32,230 nucleotides of DNA from Pseudomonadota bacterium (lineage in GTDB: Bacteria; Pseudomonadota; Gammaproteobacteria; Xanthomonadales; Xanthomonadaceae). Below, in pieces: positions 17,101 through 25,547 of the stretch (its first letter is position 1; each line of letters starts with the position of its first letter). A program made the translations under genes and the position numbers. The notes under the pieces were generated by a model that was not told the origin of the DNA, did not search any database, and was given only the letters and a program-made list of their open reading frames with translations. The stretch is taken from contig JAFEBY010000046.1 in the NCBI GenBank assembly GCA_018242465.1, forward strand, positions 1 through 32,230, read 5' to 3'.

Positions 17101-18073
17101 GCGGCACCACTTCGGTACTGCGATAGTTGCGTCGTTCCAGCGCCCGGTGTGCATCGCGGATCTCGCGCTCGCCCGGCAGGAAGATCAGCGTGTCCCCGAG
17201 CGGGTTTTCGCGGGTGATTTCATCGCAGGCGGCGACGATGCCATCCAGCACCGTGCGTTCGCCGCCCTCTTCGCCTTCTCCTTCGAGTGGGCGATGGCGG
17301 ATCTCCACCGGATACGTACGCCCTTCCACTTCCACCACGGGCGCACCGCCGAAATGCGCAGCGAAACGGGAGGTGTCGATGGTTGCGGAAGTGACAATCA
17401 ACTTCAGATCAGGCCGCTTCTGCAACAGCTGCCTGAGATAGCCGAGCAGGAAATCGATGTTGAGGCTGCGTTCGTGCGCCTCGTCGATGATGATGGTGTC
17501 GTACCGCGACAGCCAGCGATCGGAATGGATCTCCGCCAGCAGGATGCCATCGGTCATGAACTTGATCGCCGTGGTGTCGCCGACCTGGTCGTTGAAACGC
17601 ACCTGATAGCCGACCGCACCGCCCATCGGCACCTGCAATTCCTCGGCCACGCGGCGTGCCACCGATCGCGCCGCGATCCGTCGCGGCTGGGTGCAACCGA
17701 TCATCCCTGCCTGCCCGCGCCCGGCCAGCAGGCACAACTTCGGCAATTGCGTGGTCTTGCCTGAACCGGTTTCGCCGGCGATCACCACCACTTGGTGGGT
17801 GCGGATCAGCTCGATGATCTCGTCGGCGTGGGTGGCGATCGGCAGGTCGGCATTGAGCATCGCCGTCGGCAGTTGCGCGGCGCGTGCCTCGCGCGCAGAG
17901 ATCGACACTTGCAACTTCGCGGTGAAAGCCTCGCGCAACGCGGCATCGTTTGGCTTGGCCTGCCACTTGGCCAGCAATCCGAGCAGGCGGCCACGGTCAC
18001 GGGTCGACGCGCCGTCAATGGCGTGCCGGGCCTGGGATAGCTCGGATCGCGGAGAAATTTCAGCGGGTGACAA
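14177..18073 (-). CDS. hrpA: ATP-dependent RNA helicase HrpA
   Basis: A DEAH-box RNA helicase; in E. coli HrpA resolves stalled ribosomes. Motif I GETGSGKTTQLPK starts at residue 100, exactly as in E. coli HrpA when TTG 18073 is used. Then come TQPRRIAARSVA, motif II DEAHERSLN, motif III SATID, ATNVAETSLTVP, and motif VI QRAGRCGR. A winged-helix/HA2 region and OB fold follow, and the last 500 or so residues match the long C-terminal extension (DUF3418) of HrpA. Length of 1298 compares with 1300 in E. coli. Start is uncertain: ATG 18124 is in frame and adds 17 residues with no family resemblance; neither has a good Shine-Dalgarno sequence. It diverges from the trp operon and is followed after 12 bases by relA. 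Confidence 0.95.
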   Translation of the reverse strand: MSPAEISPRSELSQARHAIDGASTRDRGRLLGLLAKWQAKPNDAALREAFTAKLQVSISAREARAAQLPTAMLNADLPIATHADEIIELIRTHQVVVIAGETGSGKTTQLPKLCLLAGRGQAGMIGCTQPRRIAARSVARRVAEELQVPMGGAVGYQVRFNDQVGDTTAIKFMTDGILLAEIHSDRWLSRYDTIIIDEAHERSLNIDFLLGYLRQLLQKRPDLKLIVTSATIDTSRFAAHFGGAPVVEVEGRTYPVEIRHRPLEGEGEEGGERTVLDGIVAACDEITRENPLGDTLIFLPGEREIRDAHRALERRNYRSTEVVPLYARLSAKDQDKVFQPGPKRRIVLATNVAETSLTVPRIRYVVDPGFARVKRYSPRQKLDRLHIEEISQASANQRAGRCGRIADGVCIRLYSEADSAARAEFTDPEIRRSALAGVILRMLSIGLGEIERFPFLDAPDPRAIADGWQQLTELGAIDANRKLTAIGRQMARLPVDVKLARMLIAAHTHGCLREMLAIASFLGIQDPRERPADARAAADTAHAQFADPKSEFVGIWNLWEAYRAAHEEMSQSQLRKWAEKNFLGFLRLREWRELHRQLKLQCVELGWSDEANPKGAEYASLHRALIAGLPAQIGHLGERGVYEGPRGRRFQLFPGSALAKKPSPWLLSATLLDTEKVWAITNATIEPEWAISELPHLLARRHHDPHWSRSQGRVLGSEQISLFGLVLAPKKPVHYGALYPEESRAIFVRDGLVTGEINTRSGFLASNLRTLELAKEEEAKQRRAGLVVDEDWQARWYLDRLPPHVHNAQALDAWWKALSKEAQATLEWTRNDLLVADETDAARFPPYLAIGDVRLAVRYRFEPGALDDGMTLVVPLHLLNALDEARLSWLAPGFVQDKATALIKSLPKVLRRNFVPAPDFGRAFAEAHREPEADAFVSTLARFLKRLSGVEVGAIDFDEASIEPHLRMNLQVQDESGKNVIASSRDLAELRVKFGARAQRAFAGRAARDLARAGLIRFPDVAIPAQLTGDGGIPAFPALHDDGETVSLHVHAQREVAERHHVHGVRRLLRLALADKLKQARRQLPVQARTALLYAAIESALPRQGGKTTESDRLREDLVDGAFAALSADGLAAIRDAEAFAVRRDAIGKALFAEAMQRLQQAETILSLIADIRARLESKLMGWASGNLDDMRAHLETLARPGFLREVPADALSEYPRWLKALSLRAERAQRDPVKDQARMLELKPFVDALAAAVPDDAQARALRWELEELRVATFAQELGVKGGVSAKKLAGRITGLR

Positions 18074-18186
18074 CGGTCGGGTCCAACCAATTCGGGCGCG
18101 CGGACGATGCGGGCATCCGCCCATTGTCTCGCGTACGCCTCGATATCGGGGTGTAAGCGCCGCAGCGCAAGCCCGGCCCGGCCCAG

Positions 18187-18216
18187 TTGACACCGCCGCC
18201 ATCCATGCTGTTTCAT
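18187..18216 (+). promoter_or_regulatory. Predicted sigma-70 promoter of the trp operon
   Basis: A perfect TTGACA (18187-18192) is followed after 18 bases by TTTCAT (18211-18216), a 4/6 match to TATAAT. A start 7 bases past the -10 falls at 18223, the A of the trpL ATG. No recognisable TrpR operator palindrome overlaps it, so attenuation may be the main control. The rest of 18074-18186 shows no feature beyond whatever drives divergent hrpA. Confidence 0.6.
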
Positions 18217-18222
18217 GTGGCG

Positions 18223-18312
18223 ATGCACCATCTCCCCACCCCTTCCGCTTTCCAGACCGCGCAGCGCGCGTGGTGGTGGCGTCGTGGCTCGGGAGACTCG
18301 CCCGGCGCCTGA
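18223..18312 (+). CDS. trpL: trp operon leader peptide TrpL
   Basis: A 29-codon ORF beginning MHHLPTPSAFQTAQRA and ending at TGA 18310-18312, with three consecutive Trp codons (TGG x3, 18271-18279) followed by two Arg codons. Tryptophan is rare in most proteins, so a WWW run just before a terminator and seven trp biosynthetic genes is diagnostic of a ribosome-mediated attenuator. The peptide itself needs no function: ribosome stalling at the Trp codons when charged tRNA-Trp is scarce is the sensor. An in-frame ATG at 18205 would give 35 residues but lies upstream of the predicted transcription start. Neither ATG has a Shine-Dalgarno sequence. Both reading frame and codon placement fit the RNA structures downstream. 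Confidence 0.85.
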   Translation: MHHLPTPSAFQTAQRAWWWRRGSGDSPGA

Positions 18313-18340
18313 GCGCGCCTGCCTGCCGAATCCCCGAGCC
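18286..18340 (+). promoter_or_regulatory. trp antiterminator stem
   Basis: GGCTCGGG (18286-18293) is perfectly complementary to CCCGAGCC (18333-18340), an 8-bp stem. The right arm shares bases 18336-18340 with the left arm of the terminator, so the two folds exclude each other. The left arm begins seven bases after the last Trp codon, leaving it free when a ribosome stalls on the first TGG. A ribosome that reaches the stop codon would mask or disrupt it. I could not resolve a clear 1:2 pause hairpin. Confidence 0.75.
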
Positions 18341-18368
18341 CGGTCCGCAACGACCGGGCTCTTTTTTT
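18336..18368 (+). terminator. trp attenuator intrinsic terminator
   Basis: A perfect 10-bp GC-rich stem, GAGCCCGGTC (18336-18345) with GACCGGGCTC (18352-18361), closes a 6-base loop CGCAAC and is followed directly by seven T residues (18362-18368). It lies between the trpL stop and the trpE ATG, 14 bases before trpE. This is the strongest intrinsic terminator visible in the window. Confidence 0.9.
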
Positions 18369-18382
18369 ATCCGGACCCCACC

Positions 18383-19771
18383 ATGCTCCTCCGCTACCGA
18401 CTCCCCGCCGACCTCATCACCCCGCTCTCCGCCTACCTGGCGCTGCGCTCCCACGGTGCCAGCCTGCTGCTGGAATCCGCCGACCAGGGCGAGCGCGTCG
18501 GCCGCCACAGCTTCGTGCTCGTCCAAGGCGCGGGCGAGGTGAAGATGGCGCCTCCCGCGCACGGCTGGGTGCAGGCACTGCGTGATCTTGCCGGTCCGAT
18601 CCTTGCGGATCGCGGAACGTTCGATGCCGCCTCGGAACTGCCGCCCGGCCGCGACACCATGCCGGTCGGCGTCGGCATCGCCGGCTATGTCGGCTTCGAG
18701 GCGGTCATCGCCGACGAACCGACGCTGCAACTGCCCAAGCGCGATTCGCTGGGCCTGCCGACGGTATGGGCGCGCCGCTTCGATGCTGCGCTCGTCTTCG
18801 ATCATCTCCACCAGGTTGCCGAACTGCAGGTGATGGGTGACGATGAAGCTGCGTTGCGCCAGCGCCTGCTCACCCTGCGGCTCGCCCTCTCGCAGCCTGT
18901 CCTTGCGCAGGAAGATGCCGGATCGCCGCGCGCCTTCGCCACGATCAAGCGCACTGAATACGAAGCACATGTGCACAACGCACAAACCCTGATCCACGAC
19001 GGCGACGTCTACCAGCTGGTGCCGAGCCAGCGCCTGCGGATCGAACAACCGCCGTCGCCGCTCACCGCCTATCGCCGCATGCGCCGCCTCAACCCCAGCC
19101 CCTACGGTTTTCTGCTGGAATGGAACGGTTTCGCGTTGGCTGGCGCCTCGCCGGAAATGCTGGTGCGCGTGAGCGGCGGCGAAGCCGAGACCCTGCCGAT
19201 CGCCGGCACCGTGCCGCGCGGCGGCGACGATACCGAAGATGCTGCACGCTTCGAGGCCCTGCGCAGCGATCCCAAGGAACTCGCCGAACACCAGATGCTG
19301 GTCGATCTTGCCCGCAATGATCTCGGCCGCTGCGCCATGCCCGGCGGCGTCCACGTGGAGAAACCCTTGGCCTTGCAGCGCACCAGCCACGTGCTGCATC
19401 TCACCACCACGGTGAAGGCACGACTGCGCGATGGGCTCGATGCACTCGACGTGCTGTCCTCCTGCTTCCCCGCCGGCACCGTCAGCGGCGCACCGAAGCT
19501 GCGCGCCGCGAAGCGGATCGCCGAAATGGAAGGCGATGCCCGCGGCCCCTACGCCGGCGCGCTGATCAAGCTCGGCGCCGATGGCGCGTTCGACAGCGCA
19601 CTGATCCTGCGCACCGCCGTGTACGCCAATGGTCATGCATGGTTGCAGGCTGGCGCCGGCATCGTCCGCGCGTCCGACGCGCACAAGGAATACATGGAAA
19701 CCTTGCACAAGCTCGGTGCGCCCGCGACTGCGATGGGTGTGTCATTGGATTCGCTGGAGGGCGCGGAATGA
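18383..19771 (+). CDS. trpE: Anthranilate synthase component I
   Basis: TrpE makes anthranilate from chorismate, using ammonia passed from TrpG, as the first committed step of tryptophan synthesis. The 462-residue chain carries LLLESA (28-33) and GRHSF near the N-terminus, the element that binds feedback-inhibiting tryptophan. The chorismate domain shows GDVYQLVPSQRL, NPSPYGFLLEW, PIAGTVPRGG, HQMLVDLARNDLGR, FPAGTVSGAPKLRA and AWLQAGAGIVRASD. It is a little shorter than many homologues (about 490-520). The ATG at 18383 follows the attenuator; the same frame stays open upstream to 18215, but that extension runs through the terminator and has no family similarity. Its stop overlaps trpG as ATGA. 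Confidence 0.96.
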   Translation: MLLRYRLPADLITPLSAYLALRSHGASLLLESADQGERVGRHSFVLVQGAGEVKMAPPAHGWVQALRDLAGPILADRGTFDAASELPPGRDTMPVGVGIAGYVGFEAVIADEPTLQLPKRDSLGLPTVWARRFDAALVFDHLHQVAELQVMGDDEAALRQRLLTLRLALSQPVLAQEDAGSPRAFATIKRTEYEAHVHNAQTLIHDGDVYQLVPSQRLRIEQPPSPLTAYRRMRRLNPSPYGFLLEWNGFALAGASPEMLVRVSGGEAETLPIAGTVPRGGDDTEDAARFEALRSDPKELAEHQMLVDLARNDLGRCAMPGGVHVEKPLALQRTSHVLHLTTTVKARLRDGLDALDVLSSCFPAGTVSGAPKLRAAKRIAEMEGDARGPYAGALIKLGADGAFDSALILRTAVYANGHAWLQAGAGIVRASDAHKEYMETLHKLGAPATAMGVSLDSLEGAE

Positions 19772-20343
19772 TTCTTCTGATCGATGCACTGGACAGCTTC
19801 ACCTACAACCTCGTGCAGGCCTTCCAGGCGCTGGGCGAGGATGTCGAAGTCGCGCGCTTCGACCAGATTTCGCTGGATGATGTCCGCAAACGCAATCCGG
19901 ATTTGATCGTGCTGTCACCGGGGCCGGGACATCCGACCGAATGCAAAATCCATGTCGACATCGCCGCCAGTGATCTCGCCATCCCGGTGTTCGGCGTCTG
20001 CCTCGGCCAGCAGGCCTTGGCCGCGGGCAGTGGTGGTCGCGTCACCCACGCGCGCGAACCCTTGCACGGCGAAGCGACTCCGGTGGAACACCACGGCACC
20101 GGCGTGTTCGAGAATCTGCCGCAGCCGTTGATGGTCGGCCGCTACCACAGCCTGATCGTCGATGACGCCACGCTTCCGCAGGAATGGGAGATCACCGCGC
20201 GCTCGGCGTCCGGCGAACCAATGGCGATGGCACATCGCGTGCTGCCGCGCTGGGGCGTGCAGTTCCATCCCGAAAGCATCCTTACTCCCGATGGTCCCGC
20301 GCTGCTCGCCAACGTGCTGCGCCTTTCAGGTTTGCGTTCATGA
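19768..20343 (+). CDS. trpG: Anthranilate synthase component II (glutamine amidotransferase)
   Basis: A class I glutamine amidotransferase that supplies ammonia to TrpE; in many bacteria the same subunit also serves aminodeoxychorismate synthase as PabA. The 191-residue chain starts MILLIDALDSFTYNLVQAF, has the LSPGPGHP motif, the catalytic cysteine C78 in FGVCLGQQAL, and the His-Glu pair in WGVQFHPESI. Full length matches the stand-alone family and it is not fused to TrpD. The start ATG 19768 overlaps the trpE stop by four bases, and its own stop overlaps the trpD start in the same way. Confidence 0.96.
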   Translation: MILLIDALDSFTYNLVQAFQALGEDVEVARFDQISLDDVRKRNPDLIVLSPGPGHPTECKIHVDIAASDLAIPVFGVCLGQQALAAGSGGRVTHAREPLHGEATPVEHHGTGVFENLPQPLMVGRYHSLIVDDATLPQEWEITARSASGEPMAMAHRVLPRWGVQFHPESILTPDGPALLANVLRLSGLRS

Positions 20344-21371
20344 CCCTGCTCACTTCCCACAATCCGATCCGTCCACTGCCGGCCGAGACGGCCTCCGAGT
20401 TGATGCGGATGTTCGTCGACCAGGACACCGATGCTTTGCTGGTCGGCGCCTGCCTTGCCCTGCTCGCGCAACGCGATCCAAGTGCGGAAGAACTGCATGC
20501 GTTCGCATCGGTCCTGCTCGTCGAAGCGCAACCGTTCGATCGTGGTGATCTCGCCGTGCTCGACACCTGCGGCACCGGCGGCGACGGCGCCTCGACGGCC
20601 AACCTCAGCACGCTGTCGGGACTGCTGCTGGCGCACCTCGGCGTCCCCGTCGCCAAGCACGGCAATCGCGCATCGACCTCGACCTGCGGCAGCGCCGATC
20701 TGCTGGAAGCGCTCGGGTACGACCTGGCCCGCGCACCATCGCAACTCAAGCAGGATCTCGCGAGCAACAACTTCGCCTTCCTGTTCGCACCGGCTTACCA
20801 CCCGTTGCTCGGCCGCCTGCGCGAAATCCGCCGTCGCCTCGGCATCCCCACCATCTTCAACCTGCTCGGCCCGCTGCTGAATCCGGCGCGCCCCGCCTAC
20901 CAGGTGCTCGGTGTCGCCCGCGACACCTTGCTGGAGCCGATGGCCGGCGCACTCGCGCAAGGCGGGCTGCAACGTGGTTTCGTCATCCACGGCAAGAACG
21001 CACAGGGTGACGGCATGGATGAAGCCTCGATCGAAGGCCCGACCCGCGTGCTGGAACTGCGTGACGGCAAGGTCCTGGCGATGGAAGTCCTGGTACCGCG
21101 CGATCTCGCGATCGGATCGCCACAACGCGACGCGCTGTGTGTGCATGATCGCGCCGAAGCACTGGCGGTCGCGCACGGCTGCCTGCATGGCTCGCGATCG
21201 CCCGACTTCCGTCCCGCCGTCGCCGATGCAGTCGCGCTGCAGGCCGGCCTCGGATTGCTGCTGCACCGGAACGCACCGTTGTCGGAATTGCCGGCGGCCA
21301 TGCGCGAGTGCCGCGACGTGCTGGAAAACGGCTTCGACGCCCCCTTGCCTGCGCAGGACGTCGCGGCATGA
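20340..21371 (+). CDS. trpD: Anthranilate phosphoribosyltransferase
   Basis: TrpD joins anthranilate and PRPP to give phosphoribosylanthranilate. The 343-residue product shows the glycine-rich PRPP loop DTCGTGGDG (GTGGDG at 78-83), KHGNRAS followed by STCGSADLLEALG, NNFAFLFAPAYHP, and TIFNLLGPLLNPARP, all standard landmarks. The usual VSSKSGSAD is here TSTCGSAD, a small departure. ATG 20340 overlaps the trpG stop as ATGA, while the long upstream frame back to 20184 is only a shadow of trpG. Its stop overlaps trpC in the same manner, so expression is probably stoichiometrically coupled. Confidence 0.96.
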   Translation: MTLLTSHNPIRPLPAETASELMRMFVDQDTDALLVGACLALLAQRDPSAEELHAFASVLLVEAQPFDRGDLAVLDTCGTGGDGASTANLSTLSGLLLAHLGVPVAKHGNRASTSTCGSADLLEALGYDLARAPSQLKQDLASNNFAFLFAPAYHPLLGRLREIRRRLGIPTIFNLLGPLLNPARPAYQVLGVARDTLLEPMAGALAQGGLQRGFVIHGKNAQGDGMDEASIEGPTRVLELRDGKVLAMEVLVPRDLAIGSPQRDALCVHDRAEALAVAHGCLHGSRSPDFRPAVADAVALQAGLGLLLHRNAPLSELPAAMRECRDVLENGFDAPLPAQDVAA

Positions 21372-22177
21372 GCGCACTGGCATCCCTCCACGAAGTATTG
21401 CGTGATGCGCAACTGCCTGCCGGATCGCATCTGACCCGCGTGGTCGAGAGCGAGGCTGCCCGTATCGCCGATGCAAGGATCGCAGCAGCACCCCATCGCG
21501 CCATCGACGCACGTTTCGAGCACGCGTTGCGCGAGACCAAGGCGCGCAATGGCGGCGCCGTGATCGCAGAATTCAAGCGCGCTTCGCCATCCTTGGGCGC
21601 GTTTGCCGCCGATCGCGATTTCGATGCGCAATTGCAGGCGTATCGCGATGGCGGGGCAGCCGCCGTGTCCATCCTCGCCGAACCGGCATTGTTCCGAGGG
21701 GCCGCGGATGAGGTGCGCAATGCCGCACGTTATGGCATGCCGCGCCTCTACAAGGGTTTCGTGCTGGACGAACGCCATCTCGATGAAGCTGCAAGCGTCG
21801 CGCAGGCCGATGCCGTACTGCTGATCGCCCGCGTCCTCGGCAGGCACACCGCCGCGTTCGCCGATGCCGCCCGCGATCGTGGACTGGAGCCTCTGGTGGA
21901 ATTGCACGAACTGGGCGAAATCCCGTTCGCACGCGACAGTGGTTCGACGTTGATCGGCATCAACGCGCGCGATCTCGCCAGCTTTGCCATCGGCGCGCCG
22001 ACCGCCGATCCGTTGCGCGAGGCGTTCCCCGATGCCGTCCTGATCCGCGAGTCCGGACTGTCCACGCCGGAGGACGCGCGTGCGGCATTCGTACAGGGGT
22101 TTGATGCTGCGTTGATCGGCGAGGCGCTGATGCGCGACAACGACCCCGTTGCGTTCCTGCAGGCGTGCAGGACATGA
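21368..22177 (+). CDS. trpC: Indole-3-glycerol phosphate synthase
   Basis: TrpC closes the indole ring from carboxyphenylaminodeoxyribulose phosphate. The 269-residue TIM barrel has catalytic E68 and K70 in VIAEFKRASPS, a lysine in LYKGFVLDE (usually LRKDF), glutamate in LVELHE, asparagine in LIGINARDL, and glutamate in IRESGLSTPED. All six family catalytic positions are therefore occupied, though the KDF strand and some flanks deviate from common proteobacterial forms. It is a stand-alone TrpC, not the TrpC-TrpF fusion of enteric bacteria, consistent with the separate trpF next door. ATG 21368 overlaps the trpD stop; its own TGA overlaps the trpF ATG. Confidence 0.94.
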   Translation: MSALASLHEVLRDAQLPAGSHLTRVVESEAARIADARIAAAPHRAIDARFEHALRETKARNGGAVIAEFKRASPSLGAFAADRDFDAQLQAYRDGGAAAVSILAEPALFRGAADEVRNAARYGMPRLYKGFVLDERHLDEAASVAQADAVLLIARVLGRHTAAFADAARDRGLEPLVELHELGEIPFARDSGSTLIGINARDLASFAIGAPTADPLREAFPDAVLIRESGLSTPEDARAAFVQGFDAALIGEALMRDNDPVAFLQACRT

Positions 22178-22777
22178 GCCTGATCGCCAAGGTCTGCGGT
22201 ATCACCAGCGCGGACGATGCGCGCATGGCGCTGGCAGCCGGCGCGGATCTGGTCGGCTTCGTGCGTCACCTGCCGAGCCCGCGCCATTGCGAAGATCTGG
22301 AATCCGCGAGCGTCGGGGTCGGCATGCGTGGCGTGCTCGTGAGCGTGACCGACTGCATCGACACTGCCATTGATGAAGCCATCGGCTACGGCTTGGGCTG
22401 GATACAGCCATATCTTCCAGCCGGTGAGCGTACGCATGCGCTGGCGCGCGCACATGCCGCTGGCCTGAAACTGCTGCTGCCATGGCCGGACAGTCCCGAT
22501 CAGGAACCCGTCGCCACCGATCTCTACCTGTGGGAAACCGCGCCGTCGCAAACCGGCGTGCATGGCGGCTCGGGGCAACCCCACGCAGGGAAATTCCCGC
22601 CACCCGGGCCGTTCCTGCTCGCAGGCGGACTCGATGGCGACACCGTGCGCGCTCGCATGGACGCACTCACGCACGACCAGCTTCGGCGCTGCCTTGGCGC
22701 CGATGCCGCATCGCGCCTTGAAGCCTCGCCCGGCCGCAAATCCACCCCCAAAGTCCAGCATTTCACGAGCACCGTCC

Positions 22778-22794
<17 letters not shown>
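22174..22794 (+). CDS. trpF: Divergent phosphoribosylanthranilate isomerase (TrpF)
   Basis: Predicted to convert phosphoribosylanthranilate to CdRP. The 206-residue length, the position between trpC and trpB, and the motifs KVCGITSADDA (general base C8), AAGADLVGFV, HGGSGQP (131-134) and LLAGGLDGDTV support TrpF. However, the general-acid segment, usually LLDT, reads LWET (119-122), so Glu stands where Asp is expected. The C-terminal phosphate loop, usually DVSSGVE then PG-KD, reads DAASRLEASPGRKS (177-190), and the usual QLHG strand reads IQPYL. The fold is probably intact, but activity could be altered. No frameshift is evident and the gene is still coupled on both sides, with ATGA at trpC and a 17-base overlap with trpB. 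Confidence 0.8.
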
Positions 22795-23962
<1,168 letters not shown>

Positions 23963-24715
23963 ATGGATCGCCTTCTCCCCTTCATCATGGCCGGCGACCC
24001 CGCGGTCGATTCGCTTGCCGGACTGTTGCACGCAGCGAAAGCCGCTGGCATTGCCACCATCGAGGTCGGCGTGCCGCATTCCGATCCGATCGCCGATGGC
24101 CCGGCGCTGCAGTCCGCCGCACAACGCGCGATCGAACGCGGCGTCACCGCAGAATCGGTATTACAGCAACTGGCGACGATCAACGACAGCCCCGACGTCG
24201 TGCTGTTCACCTATCTCAATCCGTTGCTGCAGATCGGCAATCCCCGCCTGATCGACCTGTTGAAGAAGACGCCAGTGCGTTCATTGCTGGTGGTCGACCT
24301 TCCCTTCGGCGAGGAACCGGAACTCGAAGCCGCGTTGCTCGCGGCCGGCTATCCGATCGTGCCGTTGCTGTCACCGACGACGTCGATCGAACGCGCGAAG
24401 CAATTGCTCGCCGAACGCGCCGATCCAGGCCCATCGTCGCCATTCGCGCAGCGCTTCGCCTACGTGGTCGCACGCCTCGGCATCACCGGCGAAGGCACCC
24501 ACGATTTCGCGCCGATCGCCGAACGCGTGGCGGCATTGCACGCAATCACCGATCGTCCGCTTGCAGTCGGCTTCGGGTTGTCGGAACCGCAGGCGCTGGC
24601 CAGCATTCGCGCGATGGGCGCCACCCCGGTGGTCGGCACGGCATTGGTGCAAGCGTTGGCGAACGGCATTCCGGCGCAAGCCGCCCTTGCGAAATTCATG
24701 GAAGGCGTATCCTGA
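23963..24715 (+). CDS. trpA: Tryptophan synthase alpha subunit (N-terminally short TrpA)
   Basis: TrpA cleaves indole-3-glycerol phosphate and channels indole to TrpB. The 250-residue TIM barrel starts MDRLLPFIMAGDP, so it lacks about 15 residues of the usual N-terminal helix. Catalytic acids are retained: E34 in TIEVGVPHSDP (E49 in Salmonella) and D45 in IADGP (D60). FTYLNPLLQIG, VVDLPFGEE and LAVGFGLSEPQ follow the family order, and the loop-6 region reads LGITGEG instead of the usual GVTG. The ATG directly follows the trpB TGA and is in the same frame, so no longer start exists. No terminator is visible after it; the next gene starts 31 bases downstream. Confidence 0.94.
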   Translation: MDRLLPFIMAGDPAVDSLAGLLHAAKAAGIATIEVGVPHSDPIADGPALQSAAQRAIERGVTAESVLQQLATINDSPDVVLFTYLNPLLQIGNPRLIDLLKKTPVRSLLVVDLPFGEEPELEAALLAAGYPIVPLLSPTTSIERAKQLLAERADPGPSSPFAQRFAYVVARLGITGEGTHDFAPIAERVAALHAITDRPLAVGFGLSEPQALASIRAMGATPVVGTALVQALANGIPAQAALAKFMEGVS

Positions 24716-24745
24716 TGCGATGAAGCATCCGCGGGAACGCCCTCG

Positions 24746-25534
24746 ATGAAATTCTCAAGCCTCCTCCCCCTCGTATTCGCAGCCCTATTGCTGGCTGCCT
24801 GCGCGACTGCACCGAAACGCACCGGCGGCGCCTTTCTCGAACGCAACATCGATATCGGCGGCAAGCAGCATCGCTACCAGGTCTTCGTGCCATCCACGCA
24901 AGCCGGTGGCAGCGAACCCGCAGTGATCGTGTTCCTGCACGGGACGGGCGAGCGCGGCAATGATGGCTCCAAGCCGACACAAGTCGGCATTGGCCCCTAT
25001 GTCCGCGCACATCAGGACACCTTCCCGGCGGTAGTGGTGTTCCCGCAGGCACCTGACGACACCGAGTGGAGTGACAACGTCGATCTCGTGTTCGCGGAAC
25101 TCGATGCCGCGAGCCGCGAATTCCACGGCGACCGCAAGCGCACCTATCTCACCGGCCTGTCGATGGGCGGTTACGGCGTGTGGGAAATGGCCCTGCATGC
25201 ACCGGAGCGCTTCGCCGCACTGGTTCCGGTTTGTGGCGCAGTGAAGCCGCCCAGCGACGAACGTGCACTGCTGGTCACCGCCGTCGCCAACGAGGCCGAC
25301 CCCTATGCCGCCGTCGCGAAGCGCTTGCAGCACATTCCGGTCTGGATCTTCCACGGGGCGAAGGACGATCTTGTTCCCCCCGACGACGACCGCAAGCTGA
25401 TCTCCGCCTTCCGTGCCTCTGGCGCGACGAACGCACGCTACACCGAATTTCCGGATGCCAACCACAACAGTTGGGACCCGGCGTATTCGCACACGCCGGA
25501 ACTCTGGACCTGGCTGTTCGCGCAGAAGCGCTGA
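24746..25534 (+). CDS. Lipoprotein alpha/beta-hydrolase, esterase or PHB-depolymerase-like
   Basis: A 262-residue predicted lipoprotein hydrolase. The signal peptide ends in the lipobox LLAAC (C19), so the mature protein is probably anchored to a membrane facing the periplasm. The alpha/beta-hydrolase core shows an oxyanion-type VFLHGTGERG, nucleophile elbow GLSMGGYG (S139), acid D207 or D208 in IFHGAKDDLVPP, and H240 in DANHNSW. This arrangement is typical of phospholipase/carboxylesterase and polyhydroxybutyrate-depolymerase-like secreted esterases. Substrate is unknown. ATG 24746 has GGGA upstream. Being only 30 bases after trpA without an intervening terminator, it may be partly read from the trp transcript. 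It converges with pyrB. Confidence 0.85.
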   Translation: MKFSSLLPLVFAALLLAACATAPKRTGGAFLERNIDIGGKQHRYQVFVPSTQAGGSEPAVIVFLHGTGERGNDGSKPTQVGIGPYVRAHQDTFPAVVVFPQAPDDTEWSDNVDLVFAELDAASREFHGDRKRTYLTGLSMGGYGVWEMALHAPERFAALVPVCGAVKPPSDERALLVTAVANEADPYAAVAKRLQHIPVWIFHGAKDDLVPPDDDRKLISAFRASGATNARYTEFPDANHNSWDPAYSHTPELWTWLFAQKR

Positions 25535-25547
25535 CCGCGAGCGTCGA

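Noticed and set aside
14885-17764. A 959-codon plus-strand open frame opposite hrpA
   Set aside because: It is rich in Arg, Gln and His as expected for the complement of a GC-rich gene, and shows no family motif; hrpA on the other strand is unambiguous.
17806-18231. A 141-codon minus-strand frame overlapping the hrpA start and trp promoter
   Set aside because: Part of it looks protein-like, but it overlaps the HrpA N-terminus in another frame and the trp promoter, and no family was recognised.
18215-18382. N-terminal extension of trpE from ATG 18215
   Set aside because: The extension runs through trpL and the attenuator terminator and does not resemble TrpE; ATG 18383 gives the normal N-terminus.
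18074-19708. The hrpA frame stays open antisense through trpE, giving an 1843-codon frame
   Set aside because: Homology to HrpA ends near 18073; beyond this the translation is the complement of well-supported trpE. High GC keeps antisense frames open.
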